Assembly: GCF_000407365.1 (NCBI RefSeq)
Contig: NZ_ASVU01000002.1
Location: forward strand, 124,001-188,000
Origin: Enterococcus asini ATCC 700915
GTDB taxonomy: Bacteria; Bacillota; Bacilli; Lactobacillales; Enterococcaceae
Direction of reading: 5' to 3'
DNA: 64,000 nt
Positions 1 through 7,768 of this stretch are shown here, one piece after another. The notes beneath the pieces are model-generated. The model saw only the letters and a list, made by a program, of their open reading frames with translations. It was not told the origin of the DNA and ran no database searches. Numbering within the stretch: position 1 is the stretch's first letter; every line of letters starts with the position of its first letter. A program made the translations under genes and the position numbers.

Positions 1-71
1 GGCAATCGATTTCTGATGAAAGTCCGAAAAAATGTGATTGATTTCCTGTGAGAAGAAAGAAGGATGCTAGA

Positions 72-416
72 ATGTCAATGTGTGAAGAAGCGAAAATGGA
101 GATCCATGAACTGTACAATTTGTTATCCCAAAGAGACAAGCAACCTCCAGAACTGCTCGACATTACAGATGTCCTACTGCAAGTGTATAAACGAATGGAA
201 GACGAAAAAAATCCAGCGGCGTTACTCAATCGCTTGGTAAATTATATTCGCAATGCCGCTTTAAAAGGAAAGCTTCATTTTTCGAAAAAAGAGGAAGCGC
301 TGATTATTCAGTTAGGGGTTCATGGGCAAAAGGCAGGCTTAAACGGTATCTATCAAGGGGACTATTCGGATAAAACCCAATTTTATCGTTTTACAGAACC
401 GATGCCTCGTAGGTAA
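72..416 (+). CDS. Class IIa bacteriocin (enterocin A-type) immunity protein
   Basis: Predicted cytoplasmic immunity protein of 114 residues that protects the cell from pediocin-like bacteriocins, which target the mannose PTS. The sequence has the family pattern: an N-terminal helix with IHELYNLL, a central LLNRLVNYIRNAA helix, and the C-terminal GLNGIYQGDYSDKTQFY motif typical of enterocin A immunity proteins. The GTG at 48 would add eight residues, but AAGGA at 60-64 sits seven bases before the ATG at 72, so I use 72. No bacteriocin precursor gene is visible downstream; any partner lies before the window or the gene is an orphan giving cross-immunity. Family assignment is secure; the bacteriocin it counters is unknown. 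Confidence 0.85.
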   Translation: MSMCEEAKMEIHELYNLLSQRDKQPPELLDITDVLLQVYKRMEDEKNPAALLNRLVNYIRNAALKGKLHFSKKEEALIIQLGVHGQKAGLNGIYQGDYSDKTQFYRFTEPMPRR

Positions 417-486
417 TAAGTAAACATAAGACAAAAAAGACACATTACCAGCCTTTAGCAAAGAAAATGATATCAGGTCACAATAA

Positions 487-535
487 AAAACTTTCTCTAG
501 CCATTTAGTATTAACCGGCTAGAGAAAGTTTTTTT
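487..535. terminator. Bidirectional intrinsic terminator
   Basis: A 12-bp stem (CTTTCTCTAGCC pairing with GGCTAGAGAAAG) is flanked by A-rich and T-rich runs, so it can end transcription from both the immunity gene and the minus-strand DUF1801 remnant. Confidence 0.85.
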
Positions 536-553
536 GAAGTTTAGGAGCAATGA

Positions 554-836
554 TTAATTCTGCGATTGATTCCTTTTACGCAAGGTTTCTTTAGTAGACG
601 CAGTGATCAATTCTTTTAAAACTACCAAGTCTACATCTGGTAACTTGTTAATGTAAACACAGCCTAATGATTCCTTATGCTTCCCAAGTTGTGTCAGCAG
701 CTCTTTTCTTTCAGGAAATTTTGGCTCAAGATAAATACTATGACGAGCTTTACGCGGGGCAAAGGCTGCTAAAGGTGCATCCCCTTGTCTAATAGAGTTA
801 CTTCTATAGCTGAAACATTGGTTTTGATATCGGAGT
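554..836 (-). pseudogene. C-terminal remnant of a DUF1801 (YdhG-like) protein
   Basis: The minus strand has an open frame ending at a TAA (554-556) that encodes about 80-90 residues resembling the C-terminal half of DUF1801 proteins: a segment with FAPRKARHSIYLEPKF, then LGKHKESLGCVYINKLPDVD. The usual N-terminal part is missing, no start codon with a ribosome site is visible, and the frame closes about 40 bases further upstream, where the ribosome site and start of the divergent DUF3290 gene lie. I read it as a 5'-truncated gene left by an old deletion. Similarity was judged by eye; the upstream limit is approximate. Confidence 0.6.
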
Positions 837-879
837 TTAGGGGAGGGGAAAGCGTGAATTTTTATGGAATTGAGTATTT

Positions 880-887
880 AGAATCAC
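880..887 (+). repeat. Left target-site duplication of the IS256-family element
   Basis: AGAATCAC immediately before the left inverted repeat; the same eight bases follow the right end at 2216-2223. Eight bp is the usual duplication size for the IS256 family. Confidence 0.9.
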
Positions 888-2215
888 GGTAGCGTCAAGA
901 ATTATGTGTAAATGGAAAATCCATTCCGTTAATTACAGTTAAATCATTGACTCTAATGTATCCTGAATTTCTTTAAATCCTTTGTGAATCCTGCCTAAAA
1001 ATTTTTGGTTATATTGATTAAATTGCGACACTAAAAATCTTTCTAAAGAGTCTTCATTTGGAAATTGTTCTTTTCTTCGAGTATACCGTTTTAATTGTTT
1101 ATTAAATCCTTCGATTAAGTTCGTTGAATAGATGGTTCGTCTGATAGTGGGAGGAAAATTATAAAATGTGACTATGGCAGGATTCAAGAGCAGATTGACA
1201 ACTCTTGGATACTGCTTTCCCCATTTTTTGACCATAAAGTCCACTTGAGCCAATGCCTCTTCTTTAGACGTTGCTTGGTAAACCGCTTTGAACTCCTCAC
1301 AAATTTCTTTTCGATCTCGAATACGCACTTTATGTGCGATATTTCTAGATACATGTACACAGCATTGTTGAAATTGTGCATTCGGATACACACTATGGAT
1401 ACTTTCTTCGATACCACTTAAACCATCGGTTACCACTAATAAAACCTCTTCTAACCCACGGTTTTTAAGATCTTGAAGAACCTCTTTCCAAATATACGCG
1501 GATTCTGTTGGGGCGATAGTGAACCCAAGAACTTCTTTGGTTCCATCCAATCGGATACCAATCGTAATGTACACGGCTTCTTTTGAAACGGTTTGTCTCT
1601 TCAAAGGAATATGTGTCGCATCCATAAAGATAACGGAATAACTGGCTTCTAACGTTCTTTCTTTAAATGCTAAAACGTCTTCAGACACGAGTTTACTCAT
1701 GTTGGAGATCGTTTGTGGCGTATAGTGATGCCCATACATTTTTTCAATTAATTCGGAAATTTCAGCCATCGTAATGCCTTTTTGAAATAATTGGATAACG
1801 GTCGTTTCTAACGAATCATTGGTTCTCTTATATGCTGGGAGTGTTTGTTGAGAAAATTCGCCATTCCGATCTCTAGGAATAGTTAAATTTAGCTCTCCAT
1901 ATTCTGTTTTAAATGTACGTGAATAATTCCCGTTACGGGAATTTCCTGAATTGAATCCATTTCGATCATATTTTTCGTAGTCTAAAAAAGCAGTTAGCTC
2001 TGCTTGTAGAAGTGAATTAATCGCTCGTTCTAAATGATCCCGAAATAATTCATCTAAATCGCCTTTATTGAGTAGTGTTTGCATAATTTCTGTAGTAAAA
2101 TTAGTCATGAGAAAGTCCTCCTATAAAATTTCGGTGTCGTAACTTTAATTTTACAGAATGGACTTTCTCTTTTTCTACCCTAAATTTCTATTTACACAAA
2201 ATATTTTACGCTATC
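888..2215 (-). mobile_element. IS256-family insertion sequence, complete, 1328 bp
   Basis: Imperfect terminal inverted repeats of about 26 bp (GGTAGCGTCAAGAATTATGT at the left; GATAGCGTAAAATATTTTGT read inward from the right) bound one full-length transposase gene. The perfect 8-bp direct duplication AGAATCAC on both sides shows simple insertion, and the interrupted reading frame is restored when the element and one duplicate are removed. The lack of decay suggests a recent event. Confidence 0.93.
939..2108 (-). CDS. IS256-family (mutator-type) DDE transposase
   Basis: Full-length transposase of 389 residues that cuts and joins the element ends. The acidic triad typical of the family is visible: Asp in IFMDATHIPL, Asp in VVTDGLSGIEE, and Glu in STNLIEGFNKQLKRYTRRKE, with the Cys-His pair CCVHVSRN between the second Asp and the Glu. 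The N-terminus has the NSRNGNYSRTFKTEYG segment conserved in this family. No frameshift or internal stop is seen, so the element is likely competent. Confidence 0.95.
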   Translation of the reverse strand: MTNFTTEIMQTLLNKGDLDELFRDHLERAINSLLQAELTAFLDYEKYDRNGFNSGNSRNGNYSRTFKTEYGELNLTIPRDRNGEFSQQTLPAYKRTNDSLETTVIQLFQKGITMAEISELIEKMYGHHYTPQTISNMSKLVSEDVLAFKERTLEASYSVIFMDATHIPLKRQTVSKEAVYITIGIRLDGTKEVLGFTIAPTESAYIWKEVLQDLKNRGLEEVLLVVTDGLSGIEESIHSVYPNAQFQQCCVHVSRNIAHKVRIRDRKEICEEFKAVYQATSKEEALAQVDFMVKKWGKQYPRVVNLLLNPAIVTFYNFPPTIRRTIYSTNLIEGFNKQLKRYTRRKEQFPNEDSLERFLVSQFNQYNQKFLGRIHKGFKEIQDTLESMI

Positions 2216-2223
2216 AGAATCAC
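2216..2223 (+). repeat. Right target-site duplication of the IS256-family element
   Basis: AGAATCAC, identical to 880-887, directly after the right inverted repeat. Confidence 0.9.
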
Positions 2224-2645
2224 AGGCGAACTTCAATGACTATATTAAGTATGCCGTAATCTTTGGTTCGCTATTTATTTTAGTGATCGTCTTTGTACGT
2301 TATTTGAAACATCGTATTCAAACAAAATATCGAGATTTGAGTATTATTTTTTTATTGATTTTAGTCTTCGCCTTAGGGGTGCAATACTCGGACTATCAGT
2401 CCAATCAAGCCAAACAGTCCCAGTCTTCTCAAATGGTAGCCTTCGTTAAGAGTGTTGCCAAAGAACGGTCAGTGGCTCAAGAAGAGATTTTCGTAAACGG
2501 CACACAACTGGCTGATGGAGTTATTCTTAAGATTGGAGACGAATACTATCGTGTCAATCTAGCCTTCGACCAAGGATCCTACACTTTAGAGCGGGCTCAT
2601 TTGCTAAATAAAGAAATTACTGTCACCAAATAGGGGGAAAATGAA

Positions 2646-3284
2646 ATGCAGTTTTACAGTCCGATTATCGTAAAATTTGCTTTGGGAATTATTTGCTTTA
2701 TCTTTCAAATCAATATACTAGGGAAAGGGAATTTAGCACCGTCTTCCGCTATGGATCAAGTACAAAATTATGTATTAGGCGGCATTATCGGTGGGGTTAT
2801 TTACAATAATACGATTTCGGTTTTACAATTTGTCCTGGTCTTGATTATTTGGACTTTTTTGGTTTTGATTCTTAAATTTGCCAAAGAGCATAACCGTTAT
2901 GTTAAAACAATTATTGACGGTCGACCGATTAACTTGATTAAAGATGGGGAGGTGGATATGAAAGAGTGCTTGGCCCATGGAGTTTCTGCCAATGAGCTGA
3001 TGTTCAAGCTACGAGCAAATGGAATTTACGAGATTGAAAATGTTAAAAGAGCCGTCTTAGAACAAAATGGTCAGCTGACGGTGATTGAAAATGGCGACGA
3101 AAATATCCGCTATCCGATTATTGTAGACGGTCAAACAAACTTTGATGTCTTAGAATTGATCAACAAAGATGAGTTGTGGTTAGAACAAAAAATAGTGGAA
3201 CAAGGATTTGAGAGAATCAATGAGATCTACTTGGGAGAATACATATCTGGTAGACTAAATTTATTCGGCTATAATAATGATTAA
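2646..3284 (+). CDS. DUF421 membrane protein (YetF-like)
   Basis: A 212-residue protein of the DUF421 family. Three hydrophobic segments fill roughly residues 5-85 (IIVKFALGIICFIFQ, the GGIIGGVIYNN region, LVLIIWTFLVLILKF), followed by a soluble domain of about 120 residues with the family pattern RPINLIKDGEVD. The ATG follows GGGGGAAA. It lies 12 bp after the DUF3290 gene and would be translated from the same message, so the IS256 insertion upstream may also reduce its expression by polarity. The biochemical role of the family is not established; work on spore-former YetF points to the envelope. Confidence 0.85.
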   Translation: MQFYSPIIVKFALGIICFIFQINILGKGNLAPSSAMDQVQNYVLGGIIGGVIYNNTISVLQFVLVLIIWTFLVLILKFAKEHNRYVKTIIDGRPINLIKDGEVDMKECLAHGVSANELMFKLRANGIYEIENVKRAVLEQNGQLTVIENGDENIRYPIIVDGQTNFDVLELINKDELWLEQKIVEQGFERINEIYLGEYISGRLNLFGYNND

Positions 3285-3298
3285 TATGCTACAAGCAA

Positions 3299-3335
3299 AA
3301 CCTCGGAATCTTCTAAAAGATTCCGAGGTTTTGGT
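3299..3335. terminator. Bidirectional intrinsic terminator
   Basis: ACCTCGGAATCTT pairs with AAGATTCCGAGGT, with A- and T-runs outside. It separates the convergent DUF421 and lpdD genes. Confidence 0.88.
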
Positions 3336-3755
3336 TTAGTCTTGATAGGTTTTATGGTAGTGCTCATAGCGCGGCTCTTCCGTGGAGAAATCCCTTGTTG
3401 CTAACCACGCTGCCATGTCCTTGCCAAGTTCTTCGGTCATTTCAAAAGAAGCAGTGATTTGCTCCTTAGTAATCCCGTTAACATGAACTCCCGCGGTGAT
3501 CACACAGGTGCCGGGGAGGACGGGGTTAATCTGCTTTAGGAGAACCTCGCTGAGCACGTCGTCTTTATGGAAGCGTCCGTGATGGCTAGGAAAACGGGTG
3601 GTATCACTGCTGGCGTCTTTGCCCAGCCAGGTGATAGTGCCAATATGAGGGGTGTCACCACCGGTTAAAGCAATAAGCAAATCTTTGCCGATAATCGTGA
3701 CTTCAGCTTTGATGGAGTAGCCCGCTTTGGTTACTTCAAAAACTTTAGTGCTCAT
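3336..3755 (-). CDS. lpdD: LpdD-type accessory protein of a UbiD-family decarboxylase
   Basis: A 139-residue protein matching the third gene of gallate/protocatechuate decarboxylase operons (LpdD in lactobacilli), proposed to chaperone or deliver prenylated flavin. Visible features are the TGGDTPHIGTITW segment and SHHGRFHKDDVL, rich in His and Asp. AAAGGAG precedes the ATG at 3755, which overlaps the lpdB stop codon in the ATGA arrangement, indicating translational coupling; seven upstream residues in the same frame are therefore not part of the protein. It is the last gene of the operon. Assignment rests on recognised sequence type and gene order. Confidence 0.82.
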   Translation of the reverse strand: MSTKVFEVTKAGYSIKAEVTIIGKDLLIALTGGDTPHIGTITWLGKDASSDTTRFPSHHGRFHKDDVLSEVLLKQINPVLPGTCVITAGVHVNGITKEQITASFEMTEELGKDMAAWLATRDFSTEEPRYEHYHKTYQD

Positions 3756-4330
3756 GCTTCTGCTCCTTTCCAACGGCCTCCGGTATCATTGGCAATTCCC
3801 AGAGCATCCATGATTTTCATGGATTGGTGATTCACTAAATCTTGGATGGTTTCCGGATGATTGTAAAAAGCGGGAATCGGCGGGATCACTTGGACCCCCA
3901 TGCGGGAGAGCTTGGTCAAGTTTTCTAGATGAATCGTACTTAAGGGAGACTCCCGCGGAACAAGAATCATCTTTCGTTGTTCTTTTAAGGCCACATCCGC
4001 AGCTCGGGCAATCAAATTGTCGCTGTAGCCCATGGCGATCGCCGCCACGGTTTTCATACTGGCCGGGGTGATAACCATGGCATCTACCAAGAAAGAACCG
4101 CTAGCAATGGCTGCGCCGAGATCGTTAATCGGGTAGTGGTAATCACAAAAAGCATAGAGGTCTTCCAGACTTAGGTTTGCTTCTAGTTTCAAGTTTTGCT
4201 TGGCCCAGTTGCTGACCACTACATGAGTTTCCACTTCAGGGTGAGCGTGCAGTTTTTTCAGCAGATCAATGGCATAAATCGTACCGGATGCACCGGTAAT
4301 GCCAATCACAATTTTCTTTTTCCGAGACAT
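3752..4330 (-). CDS. lpdB: UbiX-type flavin prenyltransferase (LpdB)
   Basis: This 192-residue enzyme makes the prenylated FMN cofactor needed by UbiD-type decarboxylases, from reduced FMN and dimethylallyl (pyro)phosphate. The N-terminal flavin-binding loop VIGITGASGTIYAIDLL, the VVITPASMKTVAAIAMGYSDNLIARAADV block and LVPRESPLSTIHLENL are all present, as in UbiX/Pad1. I chose the ATG at 4330 because GAGGAAA precedes it; the GTG 15 bases upstream lacks a site. It is 27 bp downstream of lpdC and overlaps lpdD by four bases, so the three proteins form one functional unit. Confidence 0.9.
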   Translation of the reverse strand: MSRKKKIVIGITGASGTIYAIDLLKKLHAHPEVETHVVVSNWAKQNLKLEANLSLEDLYAFCDYHYPINDLGAAIASGSFLVDAMVITPASMKTVAAIAMGYSDNLIARAADVALKEQRKMILVPRESPLSTIHLENLTKLSRMGVQVIPPIPAFYNHPETIQDLVNHQSMKIMDALGIANDTGGRWKGAEA

Positions 4331-4357
4331 AGAATGTTTCCTCACTTTACTCCTCGA

Positions 4358-5830
4358 TTAGTCGAGGTATTTTTGCCAGTCCGAGACTTCTTTGAATTGT
4401 GCTCGGACAAAATGTTCTTTCATATCAAATGGAACGGTGCCGTCTAAAATCGTTTTGGCGCTCATGCCCCGATAGCGAATGACGCCGGGATTGTACGCCG
4501 GTAATTCCGAGGGGTCTAGGGGATGATTGCGCATCCCGGGAAGGACGATTACGTCTTTGTCTCCTTGGAAGCGGGTGTTCAAAGTCCACATAACGTCGTT
4601 CATATCGAAAATATCCACGTCTTCGTCTACCAAAATCACGGTTTTTAATTCTTTAAAGGCGGAGAGGGCGAGAATCGCCGCTTGTCGCTGAATTCCTTCG
4701 TCGGCTTCCGTTTCTTTATGAATTTGCATAATGGTCATAAGCTTGCCGCCTCCAGCTGGCGGATTGTAGACATTGAGCACTTTTCCAGGGATGGCTTTGT
4801 CCACCAAGCCGAGAATGCTTGCTTCGGTAGGAATACCGGCCATGGAGACGTGTTCTTCACTAGGCCCAATGGTGGTTTGCATAATCGGACGATCGAAGCG
4901 GTGAGTCACGGCTTTGACTTTAACCACGTTGACCGCGGGATTGGCATCTCCCGTATAACCGGGAAATTCCGGCATGGCTTTACCAGTATGGGTGTTGATA
5001 TCTTCTTGCATGGTTTCATGAGGGAGAATTTCGGCTTCAATGACAAATTCTGCCCGGGCAATGGCCAATTCATCCACTGCGACACCGGGAACCAGTTGCA
5101 CCGGTTCTTGGCGCAAGGCGCCGGCAACCCACAGTTCATTGTACCCTAATGGGGTGGTTGGGGGCTCAAAGGTTGTCCCAATGGCAATCGCCGGATCCAA
5201 ACCGATATTTATCGTAATCGGCATGGGTTTATTTAAGGCTTCAAATTGTTTGTGAAAATGCCCGATATGCCGGCCCCCGGGCATGATGTACATGCCAATG
5301 GTATCTTTGTCTTCCAAAACCATCCGGTGAATGGTCACGTCACTCATGTTTTTCTCCGGATCAGAGCCTAAGACCACCCCCATGGTGATGTAAGGGCCGG
5401 CGTCTTCTTCCGTATTCGTAGGTGCTGGAAGCAGTTTGCGAATATCAAAATCAGCCTCGCTCGCCAAGTGAATGACTTCTTGTACAGGCGCTTCTGCTTG
5501 GGTGACTTCCACAGGTTTTACTGGATGTTCCACGGATTGTTGCAAGAGTTTGCCTAATGTGCGGTAGTCGTGATGCAAAATTTTCCCTACTCGTTTGCGA
5601 CTGGCCATGGTGCCGATAGAAACCCGGGTTCCTGGGAAGCCTTTAATAGTGTTAAAGGTCATAGCGGGACCTTCTTGGGTCGGGCGTTTGACAGTACCTC
5701 CAGCACCGATGTAGCGATAGACTCCTGAGAGTTCGGCTTGGGGATCGATTTCAATATCTGTTTCATGGTATTGCCCCGGAAGTTCTTTTAATTCTTCTAG
5801 TACTTTGCGTAAATCATACGGTTGTGACAT
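4358..5830 (-). CDS. lpdC: UbiD-family aromatic acid decarboxylase, gallate decarboxylase type (LpdC)
   Basis: A 490-residue non-oxidative decarboxylase using prenylated FMN. It closely resembles the LpdC gallate decarboxylase sequence I recall from Lactiplantibacillus plantarum, including ELSGVYRYIGAGGTVKRPTQ, the metal and cofactor region SDVTIHRMV, IMPGGRHIGHF and INIGLDPAIAIGTTFEPPT, and the acidic GPSEEHVSMAGIPTEASIL segment. AAAGGAGG stands seven bases before the ATG at 5830, so the longer frame starting at 5890 is not used. The likely substrates are gallate and protocatechuate, giving pyrogallol and catechol. A LysR-type operator lies 80-96 bp upstream. Substrate choice among phenolic acids is inferred from similarity. 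Confidence 0.9.
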   Translation of the reverse strand: MSQPYDLRKVLEELKELPGQYHETDIEIDPQAELSGVYRYIGAGGTVKRPTQEGPAMTFNTIKGFPGTRVSIGTMASRKRVGKILHHDYRTLGKLLQQSVEHPVKPVEVTQAEAPVQEVIHLASEADFDIRKLLPAPTNTEEDAGPYITMGVVLGSDPEKNMSDVTIHRMVLEDKDTIGMYIMPGGRHIGHFHKQFEALNKPMPITINIGLDPAIAIGTTFEPPTTPLGYNELWVAGALRQEPVQLVPGVAVDELAIARAEFVIEAEILPHETMQEDINTHTGKAMPEFPGYTGDANPAVNVVKVKAVTHRFDRPIMQTTIGPSEEHVSMAGIPTEASILGLVDKAIPGKVLNVYNPPAGGGKLMTIMQIHKETEADEGIQRQAAILALSAFKELKTVILVDEDVDIFDMNDVMWTLNTRFQGDKDVIVLPGMRNHPLDPSELPAYNPGVIRYRGMSAKTILDGTVPFDMKEHFVRAQFKEVSDWQKYLD

Positions 5831-5909
5831 GAATACTTCCTCCTTTAGTTTCGTTGCTTTTATCATAGGAGGAAGAGGAGGCCAGAACAATTCATAATCA
5901 ATTACTATT

Positions 5910-5926
5910 TATTCCGTTGTGGAATA
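5910..5926. promoter_or_regulatory. Predicted LysR-type operator upstream of lpdC
   Basis: TATTCC-GTTGT-GGAATA, a perfect 6-bp palindrome with a 5-base spacer that fits the T-N11-A rule of LysR boxes. A near-identical copy lies upstream of the LysR gene at 6831-6847. Confidence 0.72.
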
Positions 5927-5931
5927 CTTCG

Positions 5932-6813
5932 TCACTTTTTAGCGACTTCATGTAAATACTGCCAAAAAAGGCGACTGGCGGTAGAGTGTTGGTTTTTTTG
6001 CCGCATAAAGCCTAGCAGACTGACTTCGGTAGGGGTGATGGGCAAAACGGCCACGGAGTCTAACCAGTTTTTTTCGATTGTTTTTTCCATTAAAATACTC
6101 ACGCCTAATTCATTTGCTACCATATTAAGTAATAAATCAATACGAGCGCTCTGAAAGAGGACCTGAGGCGTGAAGCCCGCTTTTTGGCACAAAGCCAGGG
6201 TCGGTTGGTGTAAAAGGGTCTCTTTTTCCAATAAGACGAATTTTTCGTTTTGTAAGTCGGCTAACTGGATTTTTGGCTTGTTTGCCAAAGGATGGGTTTT
6301 CGCCACTACGGCTACAAAGCGATCTTCTTCGGTTACAAACAGGTCGTAGTCACGATTTTCAGTATCAAAGGTGCGGGCGAAGATTACATGACTAGGGGAA
6401 TTCTCCAAAAAAGGCAGTAGCTCGTTGCCTTCTCCTTCCCTTAGTTGCAAGTTGACCTCTGGATGTTCCTTTAAAAAATGAGTGATTAAAGAAAAACCGC
6501 GATAGTTGGCCATGGTGGGAATCGTCAAAATGCTTAAGGTCAGCTCTTCTTGGTTGCGTTTTTCGGCCAGCTCATTTTGCAAATGATGGTATTGGGCGAT
6601 GATGCTCCGGGCATGGGGGAGCAAGATTTCCCCGGCTTGTGTCAAAGTAATTTTCCGATGAGTTCGGTCAAATAAGGGGACTTCCAACTCCTTTTCCAAA
6701 GCAAGAATTTGTTTTGAAATGTTACTTTGCGTAGTGAATTGGCGGACCGCAGTTTGGGTGTAGCTCAATGTTTGAGTCAAATCAAGAAAAATTTCTAATT
6801 TATGAATATCCAT
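5932..6813 (-). CDS. LysR-family regulator of the lpd operon
   Basis: A 293-residue LysR-type regulator. Residues 1-60 form the winged helix-turn-helix (KLEIFLDLTQTLSYTQTAVR, then SNISKQILALEKELEVPLFDR), followed by the periplasmic-binding-like effector domain. It is on the same strand as, and 101 bp upstream of, lpdC. Matching palindromes before lpdC and before its own start suggest that it activates lpdCBD in response to a phenolic acid and controls itself. AGAAGGAGGGCC precedes the ATG at 6813. The effector is inferred from the neighbours and is not shown by the sequence. Confidence 0.88.
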   Translation of the reverse strand: MDIHKLEIFLDLTQTLSYTQTAVRQFTTQSNISKQILALEKELEVPLFDRTHRKITLTQAGEILLPHARSIIAQYHHLQNELAEKRNQEELTLSILTIPTMANYRGFSLITHFLKEHPEVNLQLREGEGNELLPFLENSPSHVIFARTFDTENRDYDLFVTEEDRFVAVVAKTHPLANKPKIQLADLQNEKFVLLEKETLLHQPTLALCQKAGFTPQVLFQSARIDLLLNMVANELGVSILMEKTIEKNWLDSVAVLPITPTEVSLLGFMRQKNQHSTASRLFWQYLHEVAKK

Positions 6814-6830
6814 AGGCCCTCCTTCTAATC

Positions 6831-6847
6831 TATTCCATTCTAGAATA
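6831..6847. promoter_or_regulatory. Predicted LysR-type operator upstream of the regulator
   Basis: TATTCC-ATTCT-AGAATA, the same half-sites and spacing as 5910-5926 with one mismatch. It lies in the intergenic region between the LysR gene and the divergent DUF554 gene and could control either. Confidence 0.65.
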
Positions 6848-6942
6848 TTGTATCACCAAATTTGAATTGCTGAAAAAAAACGCTACTTATACAATGGTTT
6901 TGGTGAGTTTTCTCACAGAAATAGAAAAGGAGAGCGAATTTT

Positions 6943-7671
6943 GTGCCAGTTGGAATTTTAATTAATGTGTTTTCCGTCTTTTTTGGCGGGATAATCGGAG
7001 GCTTTGTGGGAGAACGAATTTCCGAAAAGTTTAAACAGGAGATTAATATGGTTTTCGGAGCTTGCTCCATGACCATGGGAATTTATGCTATTGCTCCGAT
7101 GAAGTATATGCCTGCTGTGATTTTCTCAGTGGTTCTAGGAACTGGCCTGGGCTTGGTTTTCCATTTAGGGGAAAAGATTAATCGAGGTGCTATGTTGATG
7201 CAACGTCCCATTGCCAAATTAATTCCCAATGAAAAATTGACTTTAAGTCAAGAAGACTTCGTCAACACCTTGGTGACGGTAATTGTCTTATTTTGTGCTA
7301 GCGGCTCCGGCATCTACGGTAGCTTGGATTCGGGGATGACCGGAGATAGCTCGGTCTTGATTGCCAAATCAATTTTGGATTTCTTTACGGCGGCGATTTT
7401 TGCCTGTAACTTAGGCTTTGTGGTCTCCGTGATTGCTTTGCCCCAGTTCGTGATTTTCTTTGCGCTTTTTTTAATGGCAAAATTCATTTTTCCTTTAACT
7501 ACACCAGACATGATTTTGGACTTTAAATCCTGTGGGGGCGTCTTGATGCTAGCCACCGGTTTTCGGATGATTAAAGTGAAGATGTTTCCTACAGCGGACA
7601 TGATTCCTTCCATGCTCCTAGTCATGCCCATTAGTTGGGCCTGGGTGAACTGGATATTGCCCTTGTTGTAA
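6943..7671 (+). CDS. DUF554 family integral membrane protein
   Basis: A 242-residue membrane protein with six to seven hydrophobic segments and the DUF554 hallmarks: N-terminal GILINVFSVFFGGIIGGFVG, then KEIN/GACSMTMGIYAI, a central FASGSGIYGSLDSGMTGDSSVL-type segment with alternating Gly and Ser, and a C-terminal LATGFRMIKVK...DMIPSMLLVMP block. The start is a GTG at 6943 with AAAGGAGA ten bases before it. The family occurs widely in Firmicutes as a putative transporter of unknown substrate. Its divergent position next to the lpd regulator could mean co-regulation, perhaps import of the phenolic acid, but this is only inference. Confidence 0.85.
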   Translation: MPVGILINVFSVFFGGIIGGFVGERISEKFKQEINMVFGACSMTMGIYAIAPMKYMPAVIFSVVLGTGLGLVFHLGEKINRGAMLMQRPIAKLIPNEKLTLSQEDFVNTLVTVIVLFCASGSGIYGSLDSGMTGDSSVLIAKSILDFFTAAIFACNLGFVVSVIALPQFVIFFALFLMAKFIFPLTTPDMILDFKSCGGVLMLATGFRMIKVKMFPTADMIPSMLLVMPISWAWVNWILPLL

Positions 7672-7768
7672 ACGAGTATGAGAGAAAGCCGATTATTTTC
7701 ATTTCTTTTCATTGAGTGGTATGATGAAATTTGTAAGAACATTATTAATCACGAAGAGGAGTTTGATT

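Larger units (their letters stand above)
854..2633 (+). pseudogene. DUF3290 membrane protein gene split by an IS256-family element
   Basis: The first 34 bases (854-887, GTG start after GGGAGGGG) encode VNFYGIEYLES. The frame resumes exactly after the insertion sequence and its duplicated 8-bp target (from 2224) with QANFNDYIKYAVIFGSLF and continues to the TAG at 2631-2633. Joined, the two parts give an intact 147-residue protein of normal DUF3290 length with two N-terminal membrane segments. In this strain only a shorter 116-residue product from 2283 could be made, lacking the N-terminus and part of the first membrane helix. DUF3290 proteins usually pair with DUF421 proteins, as here (gap of 12 bp). 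Function is not known; a cell-envelope role is inferred. Confidence 0.85.
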
